Assembly (NCBI RefSeq): GCF_000214665.1
Contig: NC_015572.1
Location: 1,674,001 to 1,738,000, forward strand
Direction of reading: 5' to 3'
Length of the DNA: 64,000 nt
DNA from: Methylomonas methanica MC09
Lineage (GTDB): Bacteria; Pseudomonadota; Gammaproteobacteria; Methylococcales; Methylomonadaceae
Both the position numbers and the translations under genes were made by a program. This document shows, one piece after another, positions 1-8,522 of the stretch; within the stretch, counting starts at the first letter, position 1; every line of letters starts with the position of its first letter. The notes under the pieces were generated by a model, which made no database searches, had not been told where the DNA came from, and saw nothing but the letters and a program-made list of their open reading frames with translations.

Positions 1-207
1 CTATTCCATCTGATCAGCCACCTGTATGAGAAAACGTCTTTGATCATCACCACCAATCTCAACTTCGCCGAATGGGTGCAAGTGTTCGGTGATGCCAAGA
101 TGACCACAGCTCTGTTCGACAGGATTACTCATCATTGCGACATCCTGGAAACCGGTAACGATTCCTATCGATTTAAACAACGAAAAAAGGCGGTGGAAAA
201 CCAATAA
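1..207 (+). CDS. istB: IS21-type helper ATPase IstB, C-terminal end (partial)
   Basis: Frame 1 is open from the window edge to TAA at 205-207 and reads [20 protein letters not shown], then [20 protein letters not shown] and [19 protein letters not shown]. This is the characteristic C-terminal third of IstB, the AAA+ ATPase that helps the IS21 transposase IstA choose and capture target DNA. The stretch TSLIITTN followed by FxEW is the sensor-1 region of the ATPase. Only 68 residues are in the window, and the ATP-binding Walker motifs and the partner istA must lie upstream of base 1. The opposite-strand open frame here is a shadow. Confidence 0.85.
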   Translation, partial: LFHLISHLYEKTSLIITTNLNFAEWVQVFGDAKMTTALFDRITHHCDILETGNDSYRFKQRKKAVENQ

Positions 208-271
208 CCCTACAGCTTAACTGGAAACTATTCGACGCTCTTTAGTGGAAACTTTTCAAAGCCGTTTGACA
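1..271 (+). mobile_element. 3' end of an IS21-family insertion sequence
   Basis: The window opens inside an IS21-like element: the tail of its istB gene is followed by a short non-coding end that carries the motif TGGAAACT twice (about 221-228 and 246-253) and finishes near 271 in TTTGACA, read from outside as TGTCAAACGG. Repeated terminal motifs and TG...CA ends are normal for IS21. The reading frame of the neighbouring integrase stops matching its family at this point, so the IS probably inserted there. The exact boundary is inferred because the other end lies outside the window. Confidence 0.65.
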
Positions 272-789
272 CCGAGTGACTCGATGATCTTTTCTATTTC
301 TGTTTCACTAAAAATTCGTTCGCGGTGCTTTGGTTGAGGTGGTCGACGCACATCGCGAGTCGGATTTAACGCGGTCCATTGCCATTCTCTTCGTGCCTGT
401 TCAAATACGGAGGATAAAAGATTCATTTCTCTATTGACTGTGCTTGGTTGAACAGTTTTTAAGCGTTCGTCTCTCCATTCTGCAAGTATCGGCGTAGATA
501 TATCATTTAGCTTGTAATGAGCGAAGGGGAGTCGTTTCCAGGCATTAAGGCGAATTAGCTCCCATCGAACTCCACGTTTTGTTGGGGAAACTTTCGCGGC
601 GTACCGATCAAGTGCTTCTAACAGGGTTTTAGTAGGCTTTTCATTGTGTTTGCCCGCAAGAATTTCGGATTCAATATGTGTGCCCCATGTTTTCGCTTCA
701 GTTTTTGTTGAAAAAGTTGCGCTTTTTCTGACGCCTTGTATGCAAACTTGAGCAAACCACTTGTTGCCACGTTTTTGTATCGATGCCAT
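272..789 (-). pseudogene. Tyrosine recombinase (phage-type integrase), truncated by the IS21 element
   Basis: From ATG at 789 the protein begins MASIQKRGNKWFAQV, a typical N-terminal arm-binding domain of phage and island integrases, followed by a SAM-like core-binding domain (about residues 60-165, ending ...TALNPTRDVRRPPQPKHRER). The family then needs a catalytic domain with the Arg...His-x-x-Arg...Tyr residues, but the frame runs into the IS21 end at 271 and stops at 256 after about 172 native residues, so no catalytic residue remains. The fragment cannot recombine DNA. It sits beside a tRNA-Leu-like 3' end (947-960) and TTGATGTAAAA repeats, the usual surroundings of an integrase gene. Confidence 0.8.
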
Positions 790-807
790 GAGTCGACGAT
801 GGGGTGG

Positions 808-854
808 TTTGATGTAAAATTGATGTAAAAATTTTGATTAATACTACATCAAAA
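808..854. repeat. TTGATGTAAAA repeats upstream of the integrase gene
   Basis: TTTGATGTAAAA (808-819) and TTGATGTAAAA (820-830) are adjacent direct copies, and TACATCAAAA (845-854) is an inverted copy. They lie 19-65 bases upstream of the integrase start. Clustered short repeats in this place could be arm-type integrase or excisionase sites, or operators for the integrase promoter. The assignment is inference. Confidence 0.35.
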
Positions 855-946
855 TACCCAAATGTAAAAATGAGGATGGCATTAAGTTACTAATAACAAA
901 CAAGAATAACTAATACTGGACAGTTCTGGAAAATTATAAAGGTGCC

Positions 947-960
947 TCTCCTCGGCACCA
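947..960 (+). other. Candidate attachment site: tRNA-Leu-like 3' end
   Basis: The sequence TCTCCTCGGCACCA matches the 3' acceptor end and CCA of gammaproteobacterial tRNA-Leu genes whose acceptor begins GCCGAGG. No T-arm or anticodon arm precedes it, so it is not a tRNA gene. Tyrosine integrases commonly leave such a partial tRNA copy beside their gene. GGTGCC at 941-946 also pairs with GGCACC at 954-959. Confidence 0.35.
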
Positions 961-1017
961 TCACTTTTTACCTGCTTTTATCGATAATTAAAAGCAAATA
1001 GAAAGGGTGATGGTGCG
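954..1017. repeat. Imperfect hairpin between the integrase and the small secreted-protein gene
   Basis: GCACCATCACTTTT (955-968) pairs imperfectly with AAAGGGTGATGGTGC (about 1003-1017), and TGCTTTTA pairs with TAAAAGCA inside it. The remainder of the 790-1238 gap shows no supported gene. Confidence 0.35.
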
Positions 1018-1238
1018 AACACTTTGCCTCATTCAGCAACATCTCAAAGTACCTCAAGCAACTCTATCCTCTGGATCGCTTTAGCCTTCCCTGCATCAAA
1101 TTTACCAAGCCTAATCATCCTGGATCGTTAACGGATGCCAAGTTTTGAGAGAGGGTGTTAGTATGCTATTTTGCTCTTACGGCTATCAAGCTGATACCAA
1201 AAACATAGCCACTTTTCCCATTCCCGTCTGATTTATTG

Positions 1239-1628
1239 TTATTTGATTTCTAGCGGCAGCACATCGACTACGCCTTCGCTGTGATTATTGTTGTCATAGC
1301 TATAGATGGCCTGACCGTAAGCCGTGTCGACATACTCAACATTCCAAGGCACAACCATTTCAGCGCCCACATGAGCGTAGCTGTGAATGGCGGGTCCGTA
1401 GGCTCGGCTGACATAGACCAATTCCGGTTTGGCGGAGACTTTTCCGGGTACGCTGTTTAGATAACTGTAAATGCTGGGATTGGCTGACTTGGATTGATAA
1501 ATCAATGCGGCGTCTTTCCCAGGTATTGATGTTTCGGTCGCGCCGACGTTAAAAGACAATAGTCCGGAAAGTATTGCCGCGGCGGCGATTGGAAAATAGT
1601 TTGATGTATTGGTGTTATGTGTTTTCAT
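1239..1628 (-). CDS. Small secreted protein with three internal repeats, unknown function
   Basis: I do not recognise a family. ATG at 1628 is chosen over the ATG at 1637 because AAGGATG lies about nine bases upstream of 1628, while the earlier ATG has no space for a ribosome-binding site. The 129-residue product has a hydrophobic signal-like segment (FPIAAAAILSGLLSFNVGA) that would be cleaved near ATE. Three imperfect repeats follow: IYQSKSANPSIYSY, VYVSRAYGPAIHSY and EYVDTAYGQAIYSY, spaced roughly 30-40 residues apart. The repeated [YV]-x-[ST]-x(4)-x-[AS]-I-[YH]-S-Y pattern suggests short extracytoplasmic beta units. The gene stands alone, with long non-coding DNA on both sides. Confidence 0.6.
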   Translation of the reverse strand: MKTHNTNTSNYFPIAAAAILSGLLSFNVGATETSIPGKDAALIYQSKSANPSIYSYLNSVPGKVSAKPELVYVSRAYGPAIHSYAHVGAEMVVPWNVEYVDTAYGQAIYSYDNNNHSEGVVDVLPLEIK

Positions 1629-1864
1629 GGCAAACATCCTTTTTTATATTGTTATAGACGCTTATTAGGACTGCTCGTCTATGCTTAAGTTCATGAAAAA
1701 ACGATTATTACGTTGATTTTATTGCACTAATTTAGTGCGTGGCGCCTGTTGCGGAGCAGGTATACCCTTCACGATAGGCACGGCCTGCTCCTTTACAGTT
1801 TTAAATAAACGCGGTATCCGGTTGCCTAAAATTGTTTGACTTTGACTGTTTGACGGCTGGTGGC

Positions 1865-1896
1865 GGCAAGTTTTGCTGCTGCCGGCAAAACTTGCC
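1865..1896. repeat. Perfect 12-bp inverted repeat (REP-like hairpin)
   Basis: GGCAAGTTTTGC (1865-1876) and GCAAAACTTGCC (1885-1896) form a perfect stem with an eight-base loop. A second, smaller hairpin sharing AAAACTTGC follows at about 1913-1934. Neither has a T-run, so they look more like repetitive extragenic palindromes than classical terminators. They lie downstream of the nemA-like gene. Confidence 0.45.
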
Positions 1897-1968
1897 CGTT
1901 CGTATTTGCTGACCTGAAAACTTGCAGGTCAGGCATTGCTTATGCGCATCTCGGCGTGGGATGTCTTA

Positions 1969-3039
1969 CTATTTTGAATGGTACGGATAATCGGTATAGC
2001 CTTCCGCGCCTCTGCTGTAAAAGGTTGCAGGGTTGGGGGTATTCAGCGGGGCGCCGAGTTTGATACGTTCCGGCAGGTCGGGGTTGGCCAGAAAGCTGCT
2101 TCCAAACGCGACTGCGTCCACTTGTCCTGCGGCGATGGCTGCTTCGGCTTCTTCCGCACTGTAACCCATGTTACCGATTATTGGTCCGGCATAATTCGCC
2201 CGAATCGGTGTCATGACGTCGCCGGTTTGTTCGGACAGGAAATCGCCGCGCATCACATGTAAATACGCTAAGTCGAAGGCGCTCAGTTCTTCAGCCAGCC
2301 AGCTGGAAAGGCCGATGGGGTCGCTATCCAACATGCTGTTGTAACTGTTGAGAGGCGAGATGCGCAGGCCCACGCGGTGATGGCCGATGGCTGCGGCTAC
2401 CGCTTCAACGACTTCAAACAGCAAACGCGCACGGTTTTTCAGCGGTCCTCCGTAGCTGTCCTGGCGTTGATTGCTGCCGTCGCGTAAAAATTGATCCAAC
2501 AAGTAGCCGTTGGCGCCATGAATTTCCACCCCGTCGAAACCGGCGGCAATGGCGTTGCGGGCTGCTTGCGCAAAGCCGTCTACGATAGCCGGTATTTCCC
2601 GCTCGGCTAAGGCGCGCGGCACTGGATACGGTTTCTTGCCCTCCGGCGTGTGTACTTCGTCGTTGGTAATAGCAATGGGGCTGGGCGCTACCGGTTGCGC
2701 GCCATTGTTCAGTAAAGGGTGACACGCGCGGCCCCCGTGCCAGATCTGCAAGAAAATTCTACCGGCGGCGGCATGTATTGCGTCGGTTACACGTTGCCAG
2801 CCGGCAATTTGTGCGTGGGAATAAATTGCGGGTTCGGTGCCGAACGCGGAATGTCCGGGCAGCACCATCGTGGCTTCGGCAATCAATAAACCGGCACCGG
2901 CACGCTGGGCGTAGTATTCGGCCATGAGTTCGGTCGGGACATGAGCGTTATCCGCCCGGCAGCGGGTTAATGGGGCCATCAATAGGCGATTGGGTAGAGT
3001 CAGTTTACCGATTTGTAAAGGTTGGAATAGCGTGCTCAT
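1969..3039 (-). CDS. nemA: Alkene reductase of the Old Yellow Enzyme family
   Basis: This is a cytosolic FMN-dependent ene-reductase that uses NAD(P)H to reduce activated C=C bonds such as N-ethylmaleimide, and nitro esters. The 356-residue length is normal. The family pattern is clear: PNRLLMAPLTR near the N terminus (Thr25 near the flavin), IWHGGR at about 99-104, the substrate-binding pair His174 and Asn177 with Tyr179 in HGANGYLLDQF, the QDSYGG motif that follows, and FGSSFLANPDLPERI near the C terminus. The next upstream gene on the same strand is a pirin, and a LysR regulator diverges from it, so the pair may be an electrophile- or redox-responsive unit. Substrate cannot be told from sequence. 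Confidence 0.9.
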   Translation of the reverse strand: MSTLFQPLQIGKLTLPNRLLMAPLTRCRADNAHVPTELMAEYYAQRAGAGLLIAEATMVLPGHSAFGTEPAIYSHAQIAGWQRVTDAIHAAAGRIFLQIWHGGRACHPLLNNGAQPVAPSPIAITNDEVHTPEGKKPYPVPRALAEREIPAIVDGFAQAARNAIAAGFDGVEIHGANGYLLDQFLRDGSNQRQDSYGGPLKNRARLLFEVVEAVAAAIGHHRVGLRISPLNSYNSMLDSDPIGLSSWLAEELSAFDLAYLHVMRGDFLSEQTGDVMTPIRANYAGPIIGNMGYSAEEAEAAIAAGQVDAVAFGSSFLANPDLPERIKLGAPLNTPNPATFYSRGAEGYTDYPYHSK

Positions 3040-3078
3040 GTGTGGTTTTCTCCTGTTGAAAAGTTAAATGACGTGGCG

Positions 3079-3957
3079 CTAGCCGGCAGTCAGTCGGCCC
3101 GATTGATAGTCCTTAATCGCTTGCTGAATTTGTTCCGTGGTGTTCATTACAAACGGCCCATGCTGGACAATGGCTTGCCGTAATGGCGTACCGGATACCA
3201 ACAGAACGCGGCTGTCTTGTCCTGCTTGCAGCGTTACGCCGTCGGTAGCGGAATCGTTAGCCAAAACAGCCAGTTGCCCCTTAGAGACCCGTTGGTCGCC
3301 TACCGATACGTCGCCCCTATAGACCACGAAAAAAGCCGTATTGCTTACCGGTAAACGTTGGCTGAATCCGCTGCCGGCCGGCATGCGAATGTCCAAAATG
3401 ATGGGGTCGGTGACGGGGCGTTGTATAGCACCGTTCACTCCATGGCTCTTGCCCGCGATGACCCGTACGGCTACACCGTTAACCGTGGTAAATTCGGGTA
3501 GCTGCGCTTGTTTTACATCGCGATAACTGGCGGGTTGCATTTTCGCGTCCGCCGGCAAGTTGATCCACAATTGGAAGCCCTCTAAAAGTCCGTCCTGCTG
3601 TTCCGGCATCTCGGAATGAATAATGCCACGACCGGCCGTCATCCATTGGATGCCGCCGGCTTCCAGTAAGCCTTGATGGCCGACGTCATCGCTGTGGCGC
3701 ATGCGACCGGCAATCAAATAAGTCAATGTTTCAAAACCGCGATGAGGGTGAGCAGGGAATCCGGCAATGTAATCCTGCGGCGAATCGCTGCCGAACGCAT
3801 CCAGCATTAAAAAAGGATCCAGCCGTTGCTGTAGCGACTGGCCAAACAAGCGGGTCAATTTCACGCCGGCACCATCGGAAGTTACCTGGCCCGCCAGCTG
3901 TTGTTCGATAGTGCGGGAGTTCACTACGCTGTCTGTAACGAGTTGTGATGTGTTCAT
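3079..3957 (-). CDS. Pirin family protein (bicupin)
   Basis: Pirins are iron-binding bicupins; bacterial members include quercetinase-like dioxygenases and redox regulators. The start at 3957 (MNTSQLV) is preferred because AGGG lies about nine bases upstream; the longer frame from 3993 has no such site. The metal-binding signature sits in the N-terminal cupin: HPHRGFETLTYL with a later GGIQWMTAGRGIIHSEMP. The C-terminal cupin (about 170-270) is more divergent, as is usual. It is probably co-transcribed with the ene-reductase downstream (a 39-base gap) and is divergent from the LysR gene, whose product is the likely regulator of both. Confidence 0.88.
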   Translation of the reverse strand: MNTSQLVTDSVVNSRTIEQQLAGQVTSDGAGVKLTRLFGQSLQQRLDPFLMLDAFGSDSPQDYIAGFPAHPHRGFETLTYLIAGRMRHSDDVGHQGLLEAGGIQWMTAGRGIIHSEMPEQQDGLLEGFQLWINLPADAKMQPASYRDVKQAQLPEFTTVNGVAVRVIAGKSHGVNGAIQRPVTDPIILDIRMPAGSGFSQRLPVSNTAFFVVYRGDVSVGDQRVSKGQLAVLANDSATDGVTLQAGQDSRVLLVSGTPLRQAIVQHGPFVMNTTEQIQQAIKDYQSGRLTAG

Positions 3958-4062
3958 AATGGTGGCCCTGTGTTGGTTGGAATGCGGGTACACTATATTC
4001 CGCTAGGAAAGTGAACAGTAGCCCATGAAATGGATAACAGTGTTCCACTGGAGGAACAATTG

Positions 4063-4980
4063 ATGCATATCGAACCGAATGATCTGTGGTTGTTTGCCAA
4101 AATTGCCGATATCGGTAGTTTCTCCAAAGCTAGTGTATCGATTGGTCTGCCCAAATCCACGCTGTCGCGGCGCATCAGCCGCTTGGAAAAGCAATTGGGC
4201 GAACGATTGTTCCAGCGAACGACCAGGCAATTGAATCTCACCGAATTCGGATTGAAGCTGCTGGGGCACGGCCGGCAAATCGCCGAAGACGTTGATGCGG
4301 CGGTGGCCCTGGCCCAGCACCGGCAACTGCAGCCTAGCGGGGTGTTGCGGGTATCGATGCCGAACGATTTCGCCAATTTGGTCTTGTTGCCGTTATTGGC
4401 CGAATTTATTTCACAGCATCCGGCTATTACCCTGGAGATCGATTTATCGGCCCGACGCGTGGACTTATTGAGCGAACAGTACGATTTGGCGATCCGCATG
4501 GGCGATTTGCCGGACGACACTACGCTGGCGGCCAAACCGGTTTTTCGATATACCTGGGGACTGTACGCTTCCAACGAATACTTGGATTTGCACGGTGTGC
4601 CGGAACAACCGGACGATTTATGTCGGCACGCCGTGCTGCAGCTGTTGGCTCGGCAACGCGATTCTCAGCCATTGCAATTAACCCGTGGCGATACTGCGTG
4701 GTCCGGTACCTTGCCGGCCAAAGTGACCGCTAATTCACCGGAATTGCTGGTCAAACTGGCCCTGCGGCATTTAGGTATCGCCGCGTCGCCCATGGTATAC
4801 GCCAACGCTTATGTCAAAACAGGGCGGTTGCTGCGAGTGTTGCCGGAATGGGAATTTCCGACGGTCACCGCTTGGGCTGTGTTTCCCGGCAGACGCTTGA
4901 TGCCCGGAAAAACCCGGGCGCTGCTGGATTTTTTAGAGGCCGGGCTGAGTAAGCTGGAATGGGAGTCTTTAAACTTATAG
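4063..4980 (+). CDS. LysR-family transcriptional regulator
   Basis: This is a 305-residue DNA-binding regulator. GGAGG eight bases before ATG 4063 (MHIEPND) decides the start; the upstream ATG at 4030 lacks one. Residues 1-60 form the winged helix-turn-helix (FSKASVSIGLPKSTLSRRIS, then LEKQLGERLFQRTTRQLNLT). From about 90 to 290 lies the two-lobed periplasmic-binding-like effector domain (GVLRVSMPNDF, DLAIRMGDLPD). The sequence is of the CrgA/DhcR type of LysR proteins. It faces away from the pirin and ene-reductase genes across about 105 bases, the usual place for a LysR operator serving both directions. The inducer is unknown. Confidence 0.88.
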   Translation: MHIEPNDLWLFAKIADIGSFSKASVSIGLPKSTLSRRISRLEKQLGERLFQRTTRQLNLTEFGLKLLGHGRQIAEDVDAAVALAQHRQLQPSGVLRVSMPNDFANLVLLPLLAEFISQHPAITLEIDLSARRVDLLSEQYDLAIRMGDLPDDTTLAAKPVFRYTWGLYASNEYLDLHGVPEQPDDLCRHAVLQLLARQRDSQPLQLTRGDTAWSGTLPAKVTANSPELLVKLALRHLGIAASPMVYANAYVKTGRLLRVLPEWEFPTVTAWAVFPGRRLMPGKTRALLDFLEAGLSKLEWESLNL

Positions 4981-5029
4981 CCTTTTATATGCCGGAGTTT
5001 GGAGGTGCCGCGCAAGAAGTTTAATAAGA

Positions 5030-6667
5030 TTAAAGCCGAAATGTACCGACGGTCGAGCGCATGTGGCTCGCCAGTTTTTCCAGCTGTTTTGCCTCGTTAG
5101 CGGCCTGTTCTGCAGAGATATTGTTTAATTTGGCCATCTGCGCAACCTGTTCAATATTTTCGGCAATATCGTTACTGGCGGTATTTTGGTCAATCAAGGA
5201 AGCGGAAATAGCGTTCACTACTTCAATAACCTTGGTTGATTCAACTTTTATTTCATTAATGGCGTCCCCGGCTTTGCGGGCAATCACCGCACCTTCATCC
5301 GCTTTTCTGACGGCGTCGCCCATCGCCGTAATGGCTAGGTTAGTGCTTTTTTGCATGGACTCGATCATTTGGGAAATTTCTTCCGTTGCATTGGATGTGC
5401 GTTTGGCCAGATTGCGTACTTCATCGGCTACAACCGCAAACCCGCGCCCCTGTTCGCCGGCCCGGGCTGCTTCGATAGCCGCATTCAGCGCCAGTAGGTT
5501 GGTTTGATCCGCTACGGATTTGATCACCTGAACAACAGAGGAGATCTGATGGGATTGTTGCCCTAAGGCTTGGATAGTGCTTGAGGTGTTTTGTACGCTG
5601 CCGGCGATTTCCAGCATTGCGGAGGTGGCATTGTGGATGATGCCGCCGCCTTGGTTGGATAACGAACCTGAATTCGATGAAATATCCAACGCGACTTGTG
5701 CGTTTTGGGTTAGCTGGCTGATGTTGCCGGTCACTTGATCTATCGCGGTTGCTATGGTGGTTGCGGCGGCGCTTTGCTGATGGCAGCTGACAACGGTTTC
5801 GGCGGATGAAGTGGATAGAGAATGCGCGGCATCGGCAACCTTGTCGGCGTCTGCCAATAGTTCGGTTAATTTTGATTGCAAACTGGTGATTAATTCGTTA
5901 AATGTCTGGGCGGTTTCAGCAATTTCGTCCCGGGTGCCGGTTTCAAGTCTGAGACCGAAATCCCGGTTGTTTTTGATTTGATGCATCGTTTTCTTAAGCT
6001 CGGACAAAGGTCGGGTTACCGAACGCGATATGAATAACGCCATTGCTATGGTAACGGCTACTGTTAGCCCCAGCACCGTCAACAATAACAGCGTCGCATT
6101 GCCGATCTGTTGCTCGGCATCTACCTCGTTCCGTACAACACGCCGATTGGCAATTTGTACCACCCGATCGATGGCTCTGCGATGGCTTTGATAGGCCTGC
6201 TGCATTCTTAAGAGGGCGGCGTTGGCGGCGGCGGTGTCATCATTTTGTAATGCAGGTATATATGCGTTAAAAGCGATTTGGTAAAACTGGATGGCAGGTT
6301 CATGCGCCTGCAGCAGAAAGGTTTCGCGTAGTTCGGTATCTAAATTTTCGCTTTTCCAAAAGGTATAGCGTGCGTTGTATTCCGCTTCCAATTCTTTTAG
6401 GCGTTCGATCAAGCCGTTTTGTTCGGCTTTTTCGCTGGTAGCAAGCTGCAAGCCAACCAGATAGGATTCGATAATGTATTCGGGAGGCGGCAATATATCG
6501 GCAACCAGATCTTTACCCTGGATAATCCGCAGGTAGGTGGGGCCGGTGATTTTAAGTTCGTTAATGGTTTTGAAAGACCAGAATCCGTATACGGCAAACC
6601 CCGTTACTACTAAGCCGATTAATAAGCCGAAACGGTAAGCCAAGGTTATTCCACCTAAGAATTTCAT
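5030..6667 (-). CDS. Methyl-accepting chemotaxis protein
   Basis: This is an inner-membrane chemoreceptor of 545 residues. A first membrane helix (about 8-30) and a second (about 190-212) bracket a periplasmic four-helix-bundle-type sensor. A HAMP linker follows ([14 protein letters not shown]), then a long coiled-coil signalling domain whose hairpin tip reads [20 protein letters not shown] and [15 protein letters not shown], the CheA/CheW contact region. No CheR-tethering pentapeptide is seen at the C terminus ([10 protein letters not shown]). No chemotaxis kinase gene is nearby, so it must signal to a pathway encoded elsewhere. The ligand is not predictable. Confidence 0.92.
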   Translation of the reverse strand: MKFLGGITLAYRFGLLIGLVVTGFAVYGFWSFKTINELKITGPTYLRIIQGKDLVADILPPPEYIIESYLVGLQLATSEKAEQNGLIERLKELEAEYNARYTFWKSENLDTELRETFLLQAHEPAIQFYQIAFNAYIPALQNDDTAAANAALLRMQQAYQSHRRAIDRVVQIANRRVVRNEVDAEQQIGNATLLLLTVLGLTVAVTIAMALFISRSVTRPLSELKKTMHQIKNNRDFGLRLETGTRDEIAETAQTFNELITSLQSKLTELLADADKVADAAHSLSTSSAETVVSCHQQSAAATTIATAIDQVTGNISQLTQNAQVALDISSNSGSLSNQGGGIIHNATSAMLEIAGSVQNTSSTIQALGQQSHQISSVVQVIKSVADQTNLLALNAAIEAARAGEQGRGFAVVADEVRNLAKRTSNATEEISQMIESMQKSTNLAITAMGDAVRKADEGAVIARKAGDAINEIKVESTKVIEVVNAISASLIDQNTASNDIAENIEQVAQMAKLNNISAEQAANEAKQLEKLASHMRSTVGTFRL

Positions 6668-7018
6668 AGCAAAATCCTGTCGTAATAATGTATATTTTTT
6701 TTGTTATTGATCGGCCGCTATTGAGCTTGATTGTTTTTATCCAGCGCCAACTTTAATTAAGTCTGTGCTGTGAGCTTGGGCGCTAGGCAATTAACAATAG
6801 CCGAGTCTCCGGGGCATGGCAAGTTGGCCCGTTTACTTCAAGGAAAGGCAGTGCTCTATCTCCATGGCATTCTACCGGGAATTTTTCCTGATGCGAGGTT
6901 GTCATGATTTTGTCGCGCGGCAGGTTTTTTGTATGTAATTTTTTGTTTTTATTAATGTTTATAGGATATGTACGCTACTTGCTTTGTTTGGAGTGAAATC
7001 CGACACTGGAGCAAAGCC

Positions 7019-7228
7019 ATGAAAACCCTATATCAAGAACAATCCAAAGTAGCTCACGCCGCGTTTTTGGATGCATTAAGCGGCGAGTTCATTGCCCGCA
7101 CCGGCTATGGCGCATATGTGCATTTAAATCCTTTCGATATTCACCAGCTGTTTAAAGACTATTTGAAACACGGCGTGCCGATTCGCGAATACGTCAAACA
7201 AAGCGTCAGGGCTTATTTGTCGGCTTAA
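7019..7228 (+). CDS. Conserved small protein of unknown function
   Basis: I do not recognise a named family. ATG 7019 (MKTLYQEQ) is preferred over 6968 because GGAG lies seven bases upstream. The product is 69 residues, predicted soluble and mostly helical, with no cysteines or signal peptide. It contains the phrases AHAAFLDALSGEF and HQLFKDYLKHGVPIREYVKQ, which look like a short alpha-helical bundle. It stands alone between the chemoreceptor and dacA. The 350 bases upstream hold no other gene that I can support. Confidence 0.55.
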   Translation: MKTLYQEQSKVAHAAFLDALSGEFIARTGYGAYVHLNPFDIHQLFKDYLKHGVPIREYVKQSVRAYLSA

Positions 7229-7361
7229 GCCTAATAAGCAAAACATTATGAAGAAGTCTGATTTTTGAGCGGAGGCCACTCGGCGTTTTCCAGCGGTTTT
7301 TCTAAGCAGCTCAGGACGGTGTTACAATGACCGCTTCCAGAACGACTTACGAATTGCAATC

Positions 7362-8522
7362 ATGATGTTACCTTTCCGTTCAACAGCGAGCCTTTTTGTT
7401 GGGCTGTTTTTATTGCTGGCTGTGCAGACATTGCATGCGGCCGGCCCGATTTTTACCCCAGCCGCACCCAATGTTGCCGGCACCAGCTATTACTTAATGG
7501 ATTTCGACAGCGGCCGCGTTTTGGCCGAAAAGGAGCCGGATAAGCGCGTGGCGCCAGCCAGTTTGACCAAAATCATGACCGTTTATGTAGTGTTTCGCGA
7601 GCTGAAATCCGGGCATTTGACGTTGGACGAAAAAGTGACCGTTAGTCAAAACGCCTGGGAAACCGGCGGGTCCAAAATGTTTATCGAGGTCAATAAACAA
7701 GTTCCGGTAGAAGACTTATTGAAAGGCGATATTATTCAGTCGGGCAACGATGCCAGCGTGGCTTTGGCCGAACATGTGGCAGGTAGCGAACAAACCTTTG
7801 CCACCATGATGAACGAACAGGCCTCGCGCTTAGGCATGGTCAACAGCAATTTTGAAAACAGCACCGGTTTACCGACCCCCAATCACTACACCAGTGCTCA
7901 TGATTTAGCATTGTTGACGCAAGCATTGATCAGAGAGTTTCCGGATTATTACCGCTGGTTTTCGCAGAAAGAATTTACCTATAACAACATCACCCAGCAA
8001 AACCGTAACAAATTGTTGTGGCGGGATGAAAGCGTTGACGGTGTGAAGACCGGTTTTACCGATGACGCCGGGTATTGCATGGTGGCCTCGGCCAAGCGCG
8101 AAGACATGCGTTTGATATCGGTGGTAATGGGCACTTCCAGCCCCAATGCGCGGGCCAACGAAAGCCAGTCCTTGTTGAATTACGGTTTCCGTTTTTTCGA
8201 AACCCACAGACTATATGAGGCAGGCGCGGCTTTGACGGAAGCCCGGGTCAGAAAAGGCGAAACCTCCAAATTATCGGTGGGCGTTGCGGAAGATATCTAT
8301 GTCACGGCGCCGCGTAAACATTTTAGCGAATTAAAAGCTGAGTCCGAAGTGGATAAAGCCATCATTGCGCCCATTAACAAAGGCGATACCGTGGGTACTT
8401 TGAACGTGACCCTGGCCGGCGAAACCATTCTCAGCAAGCCCTTGGTCGCCATGGACAGCATTGCGGAGGGCGGCTTTTTCCGCCGTTTATACGATGCCGT
8501 ACTGGTTTTGCTGGAGCGCTAA
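7362..8522 (+). CDS. dacA: D-alanyl-D-alanine carboxypeptidase (PBP5/6 type)
   Basis: This is a low-molecular-weight penicillin-binding protein that removes the terminal D-Ala from peptidoglycan stem peptides in the periplasm. The 386-residue product has a signal peptide (residues 1-27, ending LHAA). The active-site motifs are complete: SLTK at 67-70 (Ser67 nucleophile, Lys70), SGN at 127-129 and KTG at 229-231. The C-terminal PBP5 beta domain (about 280-365) precedes an amphipathic tail (GGFFRRLYDAVLVLLER) that anchors the protein to the outer face of the inner membrane. Its stop overlaps the start of the aminotransferase gene (TAATG), so the two are translationally coupled. Confidence 0.95.
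   Translation: MMLPFRSTASLFVGLFLLLAVQTLHAAGPIFTPAAPNVAGTSYYLMDFDSGRVLAEKEPDKRVAPASLTKIMTVYVVFRELKSGHLTLDEKVTVSQNAWETGGSKMFIEVNKQVPVEDLLKGDIIQSGNDASVALAEHVAGSEQTFATMMNEQASRLGMVNSNFENSTGLPTPNHYTSAHDLALLTQALIREFPDYYRWFSQKEFTYNNITQQNRNKLLWRDESVDGVKTGFTDDAGYCMVASAKREDMRLISVVMGTSSPNARANESQSLLNYGFRFFETHRLYEAGAALTEARVRKGETSKLSVGVAEDIYVTAPRKHFSELKAESEVDKAIIAPINKGDTVGTLNVTLAGETILSKPLVAMDSIAEGGFFRRLYDAVLVLLER

Noticed and set aside
6668..6760. Possible sigma28 promoter of the first chemoreceptor (GCCGATCA)
   Set aside because: The -10-like element is close to consensus, but no TAAA lies at the right distance.
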